This document shows positions 26,787 through 38,229 of a stretch of 64,000 nt of DNA, piece by piece. Source of the DNA: Pasteurellaceae bacterium Pebbles2 (GTDB taxonomy: Bacteria; Pseudomonadota; Gammaproteobacteria; Enterobacterales; Pasteurellaceae); the NCBI GenBank assembly GCA_023101505.1, contig LVZA01000001.1, positions 1 to 64,000 on the forward strand. Direction: 5' to 3'. The position numbers were made by a program, and so were the translations under genes. Numbering within the stretch: the first letter of the stretch is position 1; each line of letters begins with the position of its first letter. The notes beneath the pieces were generated by a model. The model worked only from the letters and a program-made list of their open reading frames with translations. It was not told the origin of the DNA and did no database searches.

Positions 26787-26850
26787 CAAGCTACTTAATC
26801 AGAAAATAGGACTTTCTTGTGATAACGTAACATTTGAAATGTTTCAATAA

Positions 26851-26878
26851 AAAACGGTCAGAATTAGCTGACCGTTTT
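26851..26878. terminator. Bidirectional terminator ycgN / tcyP
   Basis: AAAACGGTCAG pairs perfectly with CTGACCGTTTT over a 6-base loop between two convergent genes. It contains no full uptake signal. Confidence 0.88.
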
Positions 26879-26897
26879 CTTTGGTAAAAAACTTACG

Positions 26898-28217
26898 TTA
26901 TTTCAACCATTTATTGCTCAATGTACCAGCAACCATTGCGCCATTCACATTTAATGCCGTGCGTCCCATATCAATTAAAGGCTCAATCGAAATGAGCAAA
27001 CCCACTAAGGCCAGTGGCAAGTTGAGGCTTGAAAGCACCACGATAGCGGCAAATGTTGCGCCACCGCCGACACCGGCGATACCAAAAGAAGAAATTGCCA
27101 CCACTAAAATTAAAGTGAAGATATATTGTGCGCTAAATGGATCAATGCCAACCGTTGGCGCAACCATTACTGCCAACATTGCAGGATAAATCCCAGCACA
27201 GCCATTTTGCCCAATCGTCGCACCAAAGGTTGCTGAAAAATTAGCAATCACGCCTTTATTGCCCAATTTTTCGGTTTGCGTTTCAATGTTCAGTGGAATA
27301 GTCGCCGCACTTGAACGTGAAGAAAAGGCAAAGCTAAGTGTTGGCAACACTTTTTTGAAATAGTTAATTGGATTAATGCCCGATAAAGCAAGTAAAATAC
27401 CGTGCACGCCGAACATCAGCAAAATAGCTACATAAGAAGCGACAATGAAGCTGCCTAAATTCACGATATCTTCCCATTTCGCAGTCGATGCCATTTTAAT
27501 CATTAATGCAAAAATACCGTAAGGTGTTAAGCGAATAACGAAACGGACTAAACGCATAACAAGTTGATTTAAACTTTCTACACCTTGCGCAATGCGGTTA
27601 CCTAATTCTTCATTTTCTTTGCGTAAACTTAAGGCTGCAACACCTAAAAATGCAGAGAAAATAACCACGCTGATAATTGAAGTCGGGTTAGCGCCAGTAA
27701 GTTCAGCAAATGGATTGCGTGGAATAAAAGATAACAGCATTTCAGGCACGGTTAAGTGGCTAACTTGCTCAAATTTTCCATCAACTTTAGCTTGCGCTGC
27801 CAATTCACGCTCACCAGCAATTAATCCCTCGGCTGATAAATCAAAAGCGTAAGCAACAGCAATACCAATCGCCGCCGCAATAGCAGTTGTAACCAATAAT
27901 ACTGATAAAACGCTAAAACTAATTTTACCTAATGAACCTGCTTGGTTGAGTTTGGTGATAGCAGATAAGATAGAAACAAAAACCAACGGCATTACAATCA
28001 TTTGCAATAAACGAACATAGCCATTGCCGACGAGGTTAATCCAATTCAATACGGCATTAATCGTGTCGCCATCAATAAAAGTTTGTAATACAGCACCAAA
28101 TAACAAACCTAATATTAAAGCAACAAATACCGTTGAGCCGAGTTTATTTGTGCGGCGGAAAAGCGTGTTTAATACAAAAAGCACCGTGATAAACACGGCA
28201 AAAATTAAAACAAGCAT
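26898..28217 (-). CDS. tcyP: L-cystine symporter TcyP
   Basis: TcyP (YdjN) imports cystine through the inner membrane. The 439-residue chain follows the dicarboxylate/amino acid:cation symporter fold with about eight helices and two re-entrant loops. Key blocks: LLQMIVMPLVFVSILSAI, FSSRSSAATIPLNI (first hairpin), FGATIGQNGCAGIYPAM and GVGGGATFAAIVVLSSL, ending PLIDMGRTALNVNGAM. AGGAG lies before the ATG. Upstream is a 750-base stretch without a gene, which must hold its promoter. Confidence 0.93.
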   Translation of the reverse strand: MLVLIFAVFITVLFVLNTLFRRTNKLGSTVFVALILGLLFGAVLQTFIDGDTINAVLNWINLVGNGYVRLLQMIVMPLVFVSILSAITKLNQAGSLGKISFSVLSVLLVTTAIAAAIGIAVAYAFDLSAEGLIAGERELAAQAKVDGKFEQVSHLTVPEMLLSFIPRNPFAELTGANPTSIISVVIFSAFLGVAALSLRKENEELGNRIAQGVESLNQLVMRLVRFVIRLTPYGIFALMIKMASTAKWEDIVNLGSFIVASYVAILLMFGVHGILLALSGINPINYFKKVLPTLSFAFSSRSSAATIPLNIETQTEKLGNKGVIANFSATFGATIGQNGCAGIYPAMLAVMVAPTVGIDPFSAQYIFTLILVVAISSFGIAGVGGGATFAAIVVLSSLNLPLALVGLLISIEPLIDMGRTALNVNGAMVAGTLSNKWLK

Positions 28218-28970
28218 ATTTATAGCTCCTTATGAAAAAGTGGTAGAAATTTATTCTATCAAACTAATTTAAATAGTGTTATGACGAATTTGCATAATTT
28301 ATAACTAAAAATATTAATTCGATAAATGACAACGTAACAACGGCATTGATGCTAAAAAAATAACCAATTCATTTTGGCAAAATCTGACGATAATTTCCTT
28401 TAATAAAAGAGCAGATTTCACGTAGCGTTACCAAAATCACTTAAACAAAAACATCATATAAATCCCTTTTATACAATTTCTAATTTTAAATTTTTTAGCT
28501 CAAGTTTATTGATTGGCATCTATATCAGCTTGAAAACAAATTGAGGGGAGTTTGCTAATTACAAAAGTTACATTTTTATTATTTATTTAACATAATATAT
28601 ATTATACGAAATCAGTTATAAGGTTAGGGAATACTACGCATCAATAAAATCACAGACTTATTCACAGGTTCGCTGTATCGCTAAAGCTAGACATAAAAAG
28701 GCTTTTTAGTGAATTTTCAACAAGAAAATTTAAAGTTATTCAAGTTAAAAACGAAATGTAAAGATGATCTGCCTAATTTTTAGCAAAGAAAAATACCGAT
28801 GTAGTTACTAGATTTAAGGTGTTATTTTTGTTTTTTTAAGCTGGGTTATGTTTTGTGATATGAATAAATCGAAATGCTCGATTTGTGCTGAAAGGAATTT
28901 TTGTGAAAAAAAATCACGCTCAAATTTTAGCGTGATTTTATTTTGTTACAATGTAACTATTAAGGTTTAA
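28218..28970. other. Long AT-rich gap without a clear gene
   Basis: Between the tcyP start and the sbcB stop I find no frame with a start, ribosome site and recognisable protein. Near 28640-28740 short open stretches occur (INKITDLFTGSLYR; NFQQENLKLFKLKTK), each ended by stops. They may be a decayed gene, but I cannot name it. The left end holds the tcyP promoter; the right end holds the sbcB terminator. A non-coding RNA is possible. Confidence 0.5.
28910..28939 (-). terminator. Terminator after sbcB
   Basis: AAAATCACGCT and AGCGTGATTTT form a perfect 11-base stem around CAAATTTT; runs of T or A stand on both sides. It lies 32 bases beyond the sbcB stop. Confidence 0.85.
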
Positions 28971-30392
28971 TTAATTCATTAATCGTACGGCATAATCATA
29001 AACTTGTTGCAATAATTGTAAGTTTTCAGGATTATCTGCATTCTCGTTGATCAAATTTTGCATTCTTTGCTCAAAATCTACCGCACTTTTTTCTAATTTA
29101 CGGCGACGATAACGCTCCCATTTCAGCTGCTCGGTGCGATTAAGGGTTTTGAAAAAATGTCTTGCTCGATAATGAAATAATAGCTCTGGAATGCGTTTAT
29201 CTTCAAAGCTCAAGCCTGTTTCAGCCAGTTTTTCAGCTTCAATTTGGCGTAAAATTGCCATATTGTTTTTATCATTCTGACTAAAAAATCCATTATAAAG
29301 TTCAGTTTCAACGTTATCACTTGGCTCAAATTCACGTTCTTGTCTAAAAATATCTTCAATTTTTGACCGCACTTCAACAGAATTACGCAGTTTTTTCAGA
29401 TTTTCTAAACAAAATTCACGATTAATGCCCAAACGTTCGGCATTTTCAGGCAACAAGGTTTTGGCTGGGGCGATAATTGGGCATTTATTGATATGCACCA
29501 ATTTCAACGGCACAGGCAAAATACCACGGCTTTCTAAATCCGCTTTTTTGCTATATAAATTCGTCCGCAACTCCTCTACGCTTTTATGCAATAAATCGTC
29601 CACATTTTGCGATAAATCGCACACAATCACCGCATTTTGATTGGTTGGGTGCCACGCTATGGGGGCAATCCAAGTGCAGTTGCCACGATAATTACCTAAC
29701 ATTCCAGAAACGTGTACCAATGGGGTCATTTCTGCCACGTCAATCATCGCCTCAATTTGTTTTTTGCCCCGATTTTCAAAGAAAAATTGAAAAAAACGTG
29801 GTTGTTTTTCTTTGATTAATTTCGTCATTGCAATGGTGGCATAAACGTCCGCCATTGCATCGTGGGCATTGCTGTGTTCAATTCCATTGGCTTGGGTGAG
29901 CTTTTCAAGGCGGAAACTCGGCATTCTCCCATCGTCATATGCCCACTCTATTCCCTCGGGACGTAAAGCATAGCAAGCACGCACAAGATCAAGCAAATCC
30001 CAGCGTGAATTGCCATTTTTCCAACTATATTCATAAGGGTCGATAAAATTACGATAAAAGGTATAACGTGTCATTTCATCGTCATAGCGAATATTATTAA
30101 AGCCCATTACGCACGTATTCGGCTGACTAAATTCCGCCAAAATACGAGCTGCAAATTCAGGTTCAGACACGCCTTTTTCGTTACATTCTTGCGGCGTAAT
30201 CCCTGTTACCAACACCGCTTCAGGTGCTGGCAAATAGTCGTTAGTTTGCTTGCAATATAACATCACAGGCTCGCCGATAATATTAAAATCTTTATCCGTG
30301 CGAATGCCTGCAAATTGTGCTGGGCGATCTTCAGCAGGATTTACGCCAAAACTTTCGTAATCATAAATAAAAAAACTAAATTCTGAGCTCAT
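28971..30392 (-). CDS. sbcB: Exonuclease I
   Basis: SbcB degrades single-stranded DNA 3' to 5' in recombination and mismatch repair. DEDD nuclease motifs are visible: YDYESFGVNPAEDRPAQF (Asp and Glu near residues 10-12), GFNNIRYDDEMTRYTFYRNF and HSNAHDAMADVYATI. The SH3-like and helical C-terminal domains follow to 473 residues, the family length. The DMT transporter gene ends 12 bases upstream, so both are probably in one transcript. Confidence 0.96.
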   Translation of the reverse strand: MSSEFSFFIYDYESFGVNPAEDRPAQFAGIRTDKDFNIIGEPVMLYCKQTNDYLPAPEAVLVTGITPQECNEKGVSEPEFAARILAEFSQPNTCVMGFNNIRYDDEMTRYTFYRNFIDPYEYSWKNGNSRWDLLDLVRACYALRPEGIEWAYDDGRMPSFRLEKLTQANGIEHSNAHDAMADVYATIAMTKLIKEKQPRFFQFFFENRGKKQIEAMIDVAEMTPLVHVSGMLGNYRGNCTWIAPIAWHPTNQNAVIVCDLSQNVDDLLHKSVEELRTNLYSKKADLESRGILPVPLKLVHINKCPIIAPAKTLLPENAERLGINREFCLENLKKLRNSVEVRSKIEDIFRQEREFEPSDNVETELYNGFFSQNDKNNMAILRQIEAEKLAETGLSFEDKRIPELLFHYRARHFFKTLNRTEQLKWERYRRRKLEKSAVDFEQRMQNLINENADNPENLQLLQQVYDYAVRLMN

Positions 30393-30404
30393 TTTCTTTC
30401 TCGT

Positions 30405-31259
30405 TTATAATCTTAACAGCAAAATCGCCATAATCCCCAAAGCAATACCAAACAGGTTAATTTTGCTGACACGCTCTTTAAACAACCACGCACCAACGAC
30501 TGTACCAAGGCAGATTACCCCTAAATCCATCGTTGAAAAAACGATAGTCGGGTTTTCTTTGTAGGCTTGATGTGCATAAATATAAAACAAAATATTACCG
30601 AAATTTAATGCTCCCAAAGCCACGCCAGCCAATAAACTAGCACCATTCCATTGCGTACGTTTAATCAGCAAATAAGCAAACATAATCACGGCGGCGATGA
30701 CAAAAGTGATAAATAAAGTGGTTGGAAATGCACCGCCCATTAAGGCGATTTTTTTGAATAAAATACCTGTTGTTCCCCAAATCAACCAAACACCAAGCAA
30801 AGAAAACATTGATTTTGCTCGATTTTGCACCGCACTTGTTGGCTTAAATAGCAAACAAAATAAAGCAACGAAAGCCACAATCACGCCAACGACTTTCATA
30901 TCGGAAAGTGCTTCACCAAAGATCACCACAGCAGCAATAATTTGTAAAAATAAGGCAAAACGTTGTGCTGCATCAGTGCGTACAATACCGCCGTATTCCA
31001 CAGCTTTGGTCATTACTAAAAAGCCAACAGGCAATAACACACCAAGGGTTAAAAAGATAGGTTTGGCTGGGCTTTGGGCAAAATATTCGGTAAAGCCTAA
31101 GCCATTAAAATTAGGGGTTAATAAAAAATAACTCAAACTCAACGCCACAAGATAGCCAAAAGCAATCATCTGCTCGGCAACTACGCCAAAACGTTTAAAT
31201 AATTTAAATAAAACAGAAACAGAAACGCTACAAAGAATAGCGAAAATAAGAAAGTGCAT
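30405..31259 (-). CDS. DMT (EamA-type) transporter, ten helices
   Basis: The 284 residues form about ten membrane segments in two similar halves, the drug/metabolite transporter pattern. The second half (about 150-284) begins LLGVWLIWGTTGILFKK and ends VGAWLFKERVSKINLFGIAL, which holds the EamA-type ER motif. The substrate is unknown; amino acids, nucleobases or sugars are common in the family. AAGGAG precedes the ATG. sbcB follows at 12 bases, a link that probably reflects shared transcription only. Confidence 0.8.
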   Translation of the reverse strand: MHFLIFAILCSVSVSVLFKLFKRFGVVAEQMIAFGYLVALSLSYFLLTPNFNGLGFTEYFAQSPAKPIFLTLGVLLPVGFLVMTKAVEYGGIVRTDAAQRFALFLQIIAAVVIFGEALSDMKVVGVIVAFVALFCLLFKPTSAVQNRAKSMFSLLGVWLIWGTTGILFKKIALMGGAFPTTLFITFVIAAVIMFAYLLIKRTQWNGASLLAGVALGALNFGNILFYIYAHQAYKENPTIVFSTMDLGVICLGTVVGAWLFKERVSKINLFGIALGIMAILLLRL

Positions 31260-31350
31260 TTTTTCTCCTTAATAAATTGCGCTAAATTGCTTGTTTAATC
31301 AAGCTAATAATATATTTGAGTTTGTTTAGTTTGAATTCGTGTTCTCTAAA

Positions 31351-31389
31351 AAACTGCGGTCAAAACTTTCAAAGTTTTAACCGCAGTTT
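31351..31389 (-). terminator. Terminator after mukB with variant signal AAACTGCGGT
   Basis: AAACTGCGGT and ACCGCAGTTT form the outer stem; AAAACTTT and AAAGTTTT continue it. Both arms carry the same change from the usual uptake core (ACTGCGGT instead of AGTGCGGT). Confidence 0.85.
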
Positions 31390-31394
31390 GTATT

Positions 31395-34300
31395 TTACTC
31401 GGTAGCGCCGAAGCCACGCAAGCCGACCACGTGAACTTGCTCTTGGTTACCTGAAATTTTACGCACTAGTTTGTAGGTTGTGCCTTTTTCTGGGCTGATG
31501 TTTTCAGGGGCGGCGATGAGTAATTGCATATCTAAACGTTCGCATAGCTCGAACAAGGTCGAGATGGATTTGCCGTCCAAACGTGCAGCTTCATCAAGGA
31601 ATAACAAGCGACACGGCACGATGTCTTTGCCACGAATACGGCGGCTTTCTTCTTCCCAGCTTTGCACCACCATTAGCAAGATTGACATACCTGTACCGAT
31701 GGCTTCACCTGTTGATAATGCACCGCTTTCCGCACGCAACCAGCCGTCAGCACCACGATACACTTCCACTTCCAAATCAAGGTAATTGCGGTAATCTAAC
31801 AATTCTTCGCCAATGGTTTGTGCGGTGCGTTGTCCCATATCAATATGCGGATTAATACGTTGATAGAGCTTCGCAATGGCTTCCGAGAAGGTCATTCGGT
31901 TGTCGCTGAACAGATCTTGATATTCTTCCTGATTGCCTGAAAGTGCATCAAGTAACATTGCGTGCGTATCACGAATATTCACCACCAAACGCACTGATTT
32001 CACCTGACCAAAGGCGATATTTTGTAAGCCTTGGTTGAGCATACGAATGCGGTTTTGTTCACGTTGAATGGTTTTACGCATAATGTTTGCCACGGATTCA
32101 GAACTAATTGCCAATTTTTGCTCACGGCCAGTCAGTTCGTCCGTCAAGCGGTTAAGCTCAATTTCCATTTGCTCGATTGCGTCAATCGGGTCATCAGTTT
32201 TGATGATGTCTTGACGAATACGCTCACGCAAATGTTGATACACGGCAATAAAGAACCGCACTTTGTTTTCAGGTTTGCGGTTATCTTCCGACAGGCGTAA
32301 GGCATCACGCAGATATTCGTTGTCTGCCACCGCTTGACGTAATGAACCCAAGGCTTTATCCGACATTGAACGCAATTCATCAGCAGATAAATACGCCAAC
32401 TCTCGGCGGTTAAGGCGTTTTTCCACATCGCTGTTGCGTGATAAACGCAGCACCGTACACCAGCTGACTTTCGCCGCAACCACTAATTCTCGTTGCTGTT
32501 TATAATCACGCTCAGCCTTGCGAATGCGACGGTTAAGATTTTCCGCTTCGCTTTCAATCAGCGTTAATTGTTTTTCCACAAAAGAACGGCGTTGACGGTT
32601 AGTCGAAAGCTGTTGATGTAGCTCATCTTTGCGAATACGAGCTCGTTCTTCAGATCCGCTGTCAGCACGCACGCCCAACTCACTCACTTCTGTTAATAAT
32701 TCTTTGAGCAAATCATTTTTACTGTTATATGAACTTTGAAGTTGAATAAGCACTTGATTATATTGAGCAAATTGTGCTTGTTTTTGGCGTAATTGTTCAC
32801 GTTGTTGTTCACGACGTTGTTGAGTTTGTTCAAGACGACTACGTAACTGTTCATTTAAACCGTTGCTTTCAGTGTGCAATTCGCCCTCATAATTGAAATG
32901 CGTTTTACGATGCACCACGTCCGCCAAAGCAAACATTTTTTGTTGCACTTGCTTTTGCATTACAACAGCTTGAGCCAAGTCATCTTTTAAGCGTTCATAA
33001 TTTTCAGGATCGCTTTGTAAAGTGTTAGCGATTGGCTCTAATTGTGCTAAGTTTGCCCCGTGTTGACGAATAAAAATTTCATCTTGTTCAGCAATATCAA
33101 GCTGTTCACGGCATTCTTCAATTCGATCAAGCAGGCTTTCGTCGGCAATCACCGCTAATTGCGGAATGAGCTTGTTAAGCAACTGCATTTTTTCTTTAGA
33201 ATTATCCAATTTCAGGCGAAGTTGCTGTTCGTTGGTAGAAAGTGCGGTTAATTCTCGCTCAATTTCATTGCGTTCAATATTTAATTCACGCATTAATTCT
33301 TCAGGATTTGGCTGGAATGCTAACGCCAAATGCAAGCCGACAAATTGGCTAAATTGCTGATGTAAACGCTGACATTTTTGCACGTCAAAAGCACGTTGCG
33401 CATATTCTTCAGTGACATTGTCACGCTCAATCTCTAATTCTGCTAAATGCTTTTCACGAGCGGCACGTCCAAATAATGGCGTTTCAGGGAATTTGGAATA
33501 ACGCACTTCCCTTTCAGACACTTGCACCACGACGCCGTGTTCTAGCTCTTGGGCTGAAAGCACGCTGTCGTCAAAGGCAGCTGGGTCGCCCTCGATTAAA
33601 TACAAATCTTCTGGGCAATCTTCAAGGCTGCTTAATTGTGCTTTTATCGCATTTAAATCACGCACCACAATGGCGTGGCGTGCTGGACCGTAAAGGGCGG
33701 AGAAATACGGTGCATCTTCAATCGGCACATCGTCATAAAGTTCAGACAACAACACGCCGCCAAAACGTTCCGCTAACACATTCAAGCGAGCATCTTCTGA
33801 ACCGTCAGGCTGGCTTAAACGTGAAATTTGCCCCTCAAGTTGCTGACGTTTTTGTTCAAGTTGATCACGCTCAATGGTTAATTCACGCTCTTTGACCAAC
33901 TGTGCTTGCATAAAATTCATCACATCTTGGCTATCAACAAAGGTTTCGCCAGCCTGTTCTTGCAAGCGTTCTAATGCTGATTGTGCCGTGAGCCACGCAG
34001 GGGCTTTGCTTTGCTGTTGATTAAACTGTGCGGTTAATTGTTCACGTTTTTGACGTAAAGTTGAGCGTTCTTCCACCTGCTCAGATAATTGTGTATTTAA
34101 ATCGTCTAATAAGGCTTCTTGTTCGGTGTAATATTCTTCTAAATCTTCCGCCGTTTCCAAACTCAAATTAGCACGTTGATTAAATTCTTTTAATAAACGC
34201 ACCGCACTTTGTTGTTGATTATGGCGTTGTTCAAGCTCGTGTAACTTCGCACGCAACTGTGGTGTTTGAGCCGCTTGCACTTTTTGGCTTGGGTATTCAC

Positions 34301-35924
34301 GCAATAATTCTTTCGCACTTTCCCACGCCACAGAACGAGGCACATCGCCAGCGATTTTGCACACCAACTGATAGGCTTTATCAAATTGTGTTTTTGCCGC
34401 TTCTGAAATTGACATTTTTTGCTCAAGTTCAAGCACACGTTCGGTCAAAATGTCGCTTTGTGCGGTGAATTCATCGTGATATTCGTCCACATTTTTCATC
34501 GCCAAATCAGCTAAACCACATAAAGTTTTCGCTTTTTCAAGGGCTTGAATGGCTTGCTGATACTGCAATGCACGAGTTTGTTGTGCATCTAACGCTTGCT
34601 GATAATCGGCTAATTGTGAACGAATTTGATCCACTTCGTTTTCAAGTTGCTCAAATTGGGCTTGGCTTTCTTCAAGTTGCTCATTGGCGGTTTCAACCAC
34701 CATTTTTTGTTCTTCTAAACGAGCCACTAATTCGCCAGCATCTTCTTGATAACGTTCAATTTTTTCTTGATGACGTAAGGCATTTAAAACTAAATTTAAA
34801 TGATCTGAAGCACTTTGATGATCAACTTCAAGCGTTTTTTCGCTTTCTGCTAATTCCGCCACTTCACGGCTTAAATCCACTAAGCGATGTTGCGATAAAT
34901 CCTGCTCTGACTTGGCTTGATACCATTCACGGCGAGAATTTAACGCCGCTTCAATATTACCCTGACGCTCATTGGCATTACGCATATAATCCGATGCCAC
35001 ATATTGCGTCGTTTCGGTGATTAAATGCTTGAATAAATCACGATCTTGTTGGGTAACTTTAATCGCTTCCAAAGTCATACGGTTTTCGCGCAATGCCGAT
35101 TCCATATCTTGGAACGCTTTGCGCACACCTAAGTTTTCAGGCAATAAATAATCACGCAAAGATTTAGTGATGGCACTTGAAATACCGCCGTATAAAGAGG
35201 CTTCGATGAGCTTATAGAATTTGCTACGGTCAGACGACGAACGTAAGCGTTTTGGAATAATGCCCAAGTCGAACATCATTCCGTGATAATCAGCGATCGA
35301 ATGATATTGCTTAAATTGACCGCCAATTTCGTCGATCTTATCTTTAAGTTCGGTTAAGTTTAATACTTTGGCTTGGCGTTCATTAATCACATCAGTAAAA
35401 AGTGCGGTCGGATTTAACGCTAATTCCACGCCTTGAATGCTGAACGTTTTAATATCAACTTTTTTATCACGCCCTGCCACTTGCTGTAATCTAGCCCCAA
35501 CAAGGGTACGTTGATGGCGTGAATTGATGGTATCTAAAACCGCGTAACAAACCCCAGGGCGTAATTTACCGTGCAAGCCTTTATCTCGAGAGCCGCCACT
35601 TGCGCCTGCTTCGGTGGTATTACGGAAATGTAACAAAGTTAAATCAGGAATTAACGCCGTAACAAAACCTGCCATCGTGGTGGATTTACCCGCACCATTA
35701 CCGCCCGAAAGCGTGGTTACGAGTTCGTCTAAATCAAAGGTGCGAGCAAAAAAACCATTCCAGTTAATTAAGGTTAAAGAACGGAATTTGCCACGCTCCA
35801 CACCTGCTGGGTGAGTGAATGGCGAAAGTGCGGTTAAATTTTCTGCTATTTCTTCAGCGGCATCTTCACTTTCAATGAGTTCTTCCGCTTCCATAACATC
35901 TTGTTCTAATTCAAAATCCGCCAT
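31395..35924 (-). CDS. mukB: Chromosome condensin subunit MukB
   Basis: MukB is the SMC-like ATPase of the MukBEF complex, which folds and segregates the chromosome. Walker A is [12 protein letters not shown] (about 72-83). Long coiled coils with Gln/Glu-rich heptads flank the central hinge. The C-terminal half has the signature [10 protein letters not shown] and Walker [14 protein letters not shown]. Compared with E. coli MukB (1486 aa) this 1509-residue protein has about 40 extra acidic residues before the [16 protein letters not shown] block. The start overlaps the mukE stop by one base. A terminator follows. Confidence 0.97.
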   Translation of the reverse strand: MADFELEQDVMEAEELIESEDAAEEIAENLTALSPFTHPAGVERGKFRSLTLINWNGFFARTFDLDELVTTLSGGNGAGKSTTMAGFVTALIPDLTLLHFRNTTEAGASGGSRDKGLHGKLRPGVCYAVLDTINSRHQRTLVGARLQQVAGRDKKVDIKTFSIQGVELALNPTALFTDVINERQAKVLNLTELKDKIDEIGGQFKQYHSIADYHGMMFDLGIIPKRLRSSSDRSKFYKLIEASLYGGISSAITKSLRDYLLPENLGVRKAFQDMESALRENRMTLEAIKVTQQDRDLFKHLITETTQYVASDYMRNANERQGNIEAALNSRREWYQAKSEQDLSQHRLVDLSREVAELAESEKTLEVDHQSASDHLNLVLNALRHQEKIERYQEDAGELVARLEEQKMVVETANEQLEESQAQFEQLENEVDQIRSQLADYQQALDAQQTRALQYQQAIQALEKAKTLCGLADLAMKNVDEYHDEFTAQSDILTERVLELEQKMSISEAAKTQFDKAYQLVCKIAGDVPRSVAWESAKELLREYPSQKVQAAQTPQLRAKLHELEQRHNQQQSAVRLLKEFNQRANLSLETAEDLEEYYTEQEALLDDLNTQLSEQVEERSTLRQKREQLTAQFNQQQSKAPAWLTAQSALERLQEQAGETFVDSQDVMNFMQAQLVKERELTIERDQLEQKRQQLEGQISRLSQPDGSEDARLNVLAERFGGVLLSELYDDVPIEDAPYFSALYGPARHAIVVRDLNAIKAQLSSLEDCPEDLYLIEGDPAAFDDSVLSAQELEHGVVVQVSEREVRYSKFPETPLFGRAAREKHLAELEIERDNVTEEYAQRAFDVQKCQRLHQQFSQFVGLHLALAFQPNPEELMRELNIERNEIERELTALSTNEQQLRLKLDNSKEKMQLLNKLIPQLAVIADESLLDRIEECREQLDIAEQDEIFIRQHGANLAQLEPIANTLQSDPENYERLKDDLAQAVVMQKQVQQKMFALADVVHRKTHFNYEGELHTESNGLNEQLRSRLEQTQQRREQQREQLRQKQAQFAQYNQVLIQLQSSYNSKNDLLKELLTEVSELGVRADSGSEERARIRKDELHQQLSTNRQRRSFVEKQLTLIESEAENLNRRIRKAERDYKQQRELVVAAKVSWCTVLRLSRNSDVEKRLNRRELAYLSADELRSMSDKALGSLRQAVADNEYLRDALRLSEDNRKPENKVRFFIAVYQHLRERIRQDIIKTDDPIDAIEQMEIELNRLTDELTGREQKLAISSESVANIMRKTIQREQNRIRMLNQGLQNIAFGQVKSVRLVVNIRDTHAMLLDALSGNQEEYQDLFSDNRMTFSEAIAKLYQRINPHIDMGQRTAQTIGEELLDYRNYLDLEVEVYRGADGWLRAESGALSTGEAIGTGMSILLMVVQSWEEESRRIRGKDIVPCRLLFLDEAARLDGKSISTLFELCERLDMQLLIAAPENISPEKGTTYKLVRKISGNQEQVHVVGLRGFGATE

Positions 35925-36691
35925 TATTCTACCCCTTCTGGATTTATTTCATTTTCTTCTGCAACATCAGCATTGTCAAAATCTTCATCATTTTCCACCG
36001 CACTTTCATCACGGTTAGCAGTGGCATTCGCCTTATCTGCTTGCAATGATTGTAAATTTGCCGCTTCACCCTCTCGAATTAAGCGTAATTGTGCTTCAAG
36101 CGGATCATCGCCCGAACGCACTTCCGCCCCAAAACGGAATACGCTTTCAGAAATAGTGAATTTACCGCTATTTTGTTCGCCCACGGTGTGCAACATTCCT
36201 AAACGACGTAAACGCCCAATCGCCGCACGCACTTTTTCGGCGAGTTTTTGTTTATCTAAATCTGAACCGCTGGCACGTAAATTAATCGCTTTCAACAATT
36301 TCGCTTCATCGGCTAAATTTAACAGCTCATCATACACTTCTTGCGTGGTGAAAATGCCTTGTTGCGCTAAGCGTTCTGGGCTTAAATATAAATAACAAAG
36401 CACCTTGCCGACTAGCATTTCCAACTCGCTCAATACTGAACGTGCAATCAACGTCGTCGCTTTCGGACGCAAATAGAAAAAGCCCTCAGGCGCACGGATT
36501 AATTCCACATTATAACGACGATAAAAACTATCTAATTCATTTTGGAAATCGCCTAAAAACGCATAATTATCCAAATATTCTTGCCCAATATGGCGACCTG
36601 CACGCAACTGGCTATCCACTTCTGGAAATAACGGATTGGCAATAGCTGCCGCCAATTTGGTTGAAATTACATCTTGAAGATTGTCTGTCAT
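35924..36691 (-). CDS. mukE: Condensin subunit MukE
   Basis: MukE is the winged-helix KITE subunit that bridges MukF and MukB. The 255 residues are a little longer than E. coli MukE because of an acidic C-terminal tail (residues about 230-255, rich in Asp and Glu). [22 protein letters not shown] and the block [28 protein letters not shown] are conserved. It lies 26 bases behind mukF and overlaps mukB by one base (TAATG), so the three are one translationally linked operon. Confidence 0.95.
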   Translation of the reverse strand: MTDNLQDVISTKLAAAIANPLFPEVDSQLRAGRHIGQEYLDNYAFLGDFQNELDSFYRRYNVELIRAPEGFFYLRPKATTLIARSVLSELEMLVGKVLCYLYLSPERLAQQGIFTTQEVYDELLNLADEAKLLKAINLRASGSDLDKQKLAEKVRAAIGRLRRLGMLHTVGEQNSGKFTISESVFRFGAEVRSGDDPLEAQLRLIREGEAANLQSLQADKANATANRDESAVENDEDFDNADVAEENEINPEGVE

Positions 36692-36717
36692 TTTTTCTTC
36701 TCTTTTCGTTTTATTCG

Positions 36718-38052
36718 TTACTTATACTCATCAATCACATTCGCCTGCACTTCTGCACCAGCGGTGTTAATGGCGTGCCATTGTGCATAAACGCCCGACA
36801 GGTCGGCACTTGCCATACCCAATCGAACGGCTTGATCCACAATCACACGAGCCACATCGAAATGACGAGATAGCGGATAATTTTCTAGCTGCTGTTTTAA
36901 CACTAAGCTGAGATCTATCGGTTGGTTGTGTTCTCTGTGAGCAATTAAGAGATTTTGCATTGTTTCGACGATTTGATCGTGCAAATCGGAAAGTTGTTCA
37001 TATTGCAATTCTTCTGGCAATTCGCCTAAGGCATCTTCTTCTCGCAACACCAATTCTTCATCACGCAAATCAATTAAGCGTTCTGCTTGGGCAGTCCATA
37101 AGAACCAAGGTGCATCGAAATAATTATGAATGGAAGTGCGTAAACGTTGGCTGAATACACGATTTTTATCCAAATCAATCGCAGTACGAATGAATTTATG
37201 CACGTGGCGGTCGTAGCCAATCCACAAGTCAATGGCTTGTTGTCCCCAGCTAATAATGCGGTCGAGTTTGGCTTGCAAATCCACAATTAGCTGATCAATA
37301 AAATACAATTCATCGTGTCCGATCACGCAATCTTGAATACGCAATAATTGGGCTTGTAGCTTATCACCAGCAGCGTTGAGCGTATCTTGTAATTCACGCA
37401 AATTGCCTGAAGTTTCGTCTAATAAACGTTCACAACTGGCAATCGCCGCCTGCCAATCTTTGGTTAATAAATCAGCGATTTCTTCTTTGATACTCTGCTG
37501 ATTTTCGTCCATAATACGTTGCGATAAATCAATGCTGTCAAAAATTTCTGCCACTGAATATTTCAACGGTGCGAACACGTTTCTACGCCAAAAATATTCA
37601 TCTTCGTTGCGTGCTAAGCCTTCCTCTGCAGATTGCGAGGCTCGTTGAATTTCGTCCGCTACAATGGCTAATTGCACTGAAAGACGCAATGCAGAAAATT
37701 CACGCTGGCGAATATAATAATCCGACACGCCAACACCCAACGGCGTTAAGCGATAAATAGACAGCCCTTCGGTAAATTCGCTGCTAAAACGATTAATAAA
37801 ACGCTGTTTAACCAAATCGTTAATCGCATTGTTCGCACGAGTGGCAACGTTGTCAGAAAATTCAAATTCAGACGACACTTGACGGAAAATATCCACCAAA
37901 TCGCTTTCTTGCATTTCGCCGTCAAAACGCTCGTTGTTATACAAGGCTATCGCCAACAAAAAAGCTAAACGTTCCGTATTCAAGCTCAGGGAAAACTCTC
38001 GCTCCCTCGCCCACGAAACCAGTTCAGGAATAGTTTGTGATGTTTCAAGCAT
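36718..38052 (-). CDS. mukF: Condensin kleisin subunit MukF
   Basis: MukF is the kleisin that closes the MukB ring and recruits MukE. The N-terminal winged helix ([25 protein letters not shown]), a helical middle (residues about 120-290) and the C-terminal winged helix (about 350-444) follow the family order. At 444 residues it matches E. coli MukF. It is the first gene of mukFEB and diverges from ttcA across 177 bases. In many enterobacteria smtA stands before mukF; it is absent here. Confidence 0.95.
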   Translation of the reverse strand: MLETSQTIPELVSWAREREFSLSLNTERLAFLLAIALYNNERFDGEMQESDLVDIFRQVSSEFEFSDNVATRANNAINDLVKQRFINRFSSEFTEGLSIYRLTPLGVGVSDYYIRQREFSALRLSVQLAIVADEIQRASQSAEEGLARNEDEYFWRRNVFAPLKYSVAEIFDSIDLSQRIMDENQQSIKEEIADLLTKDWQAAIASCERLLDETSGNLRELQDTLNAAGDKLQAQLLRIQDCVIGHDELYFIDQLIVDLQAKLDRIISWGQQAIDLWIGYDRHVHKFIRTAIDLDKNRVFSQRLRTSIHNYFDAPWFLWTAQAERLIDLRDEELVLREEDALGELPEELQYEQLSDLHDQIVETMQNLLIAHREHNQPIDLSLVLKQQLENYPLSRHFDVARVIVDQAVRLGMASADLSGVYAQWHAINTAGAEVQANVIDEYK

Positions 38053-38229
38053 TAAAATTTCTCACAACACGAAAAATAGATACAAAATTAGGCAAAGATT
38101 ATACAGGATCTTTCTTCATTTTGTAAGGTTTTGATTATTTGAAAAAAGTGCGGTCAATTTTTTCATATTTTTTATTGAATTTTTTAAATTTGAGCTTACT
38201 ATACGCAGGTTAATTTTAGGAAAAATCAA
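38053..38229. promoter_or_regulatory. Divergent promoter region mukF / ttcA
   Basis: This AT-rich stretch holds the promoters for both directions, one uptake signal near 38146 (AAAGTGCGGT) and no recognisable operator. TACTATACG near 38198 may be the ttcA -10 element. Confidence 0.35.

Noticed and set aside
28620-28760. Small gene around INKITDLFTGSLYR
   Set aside because: No start, ribosome site or family match; the frame is too short to call.
31480-35814. Many long open frames on the plus strand opposite mukB
   Set aside because: They are shadows of a highly conserved coding gene, have no ribosome sites or known domains and follow its codon pattern.
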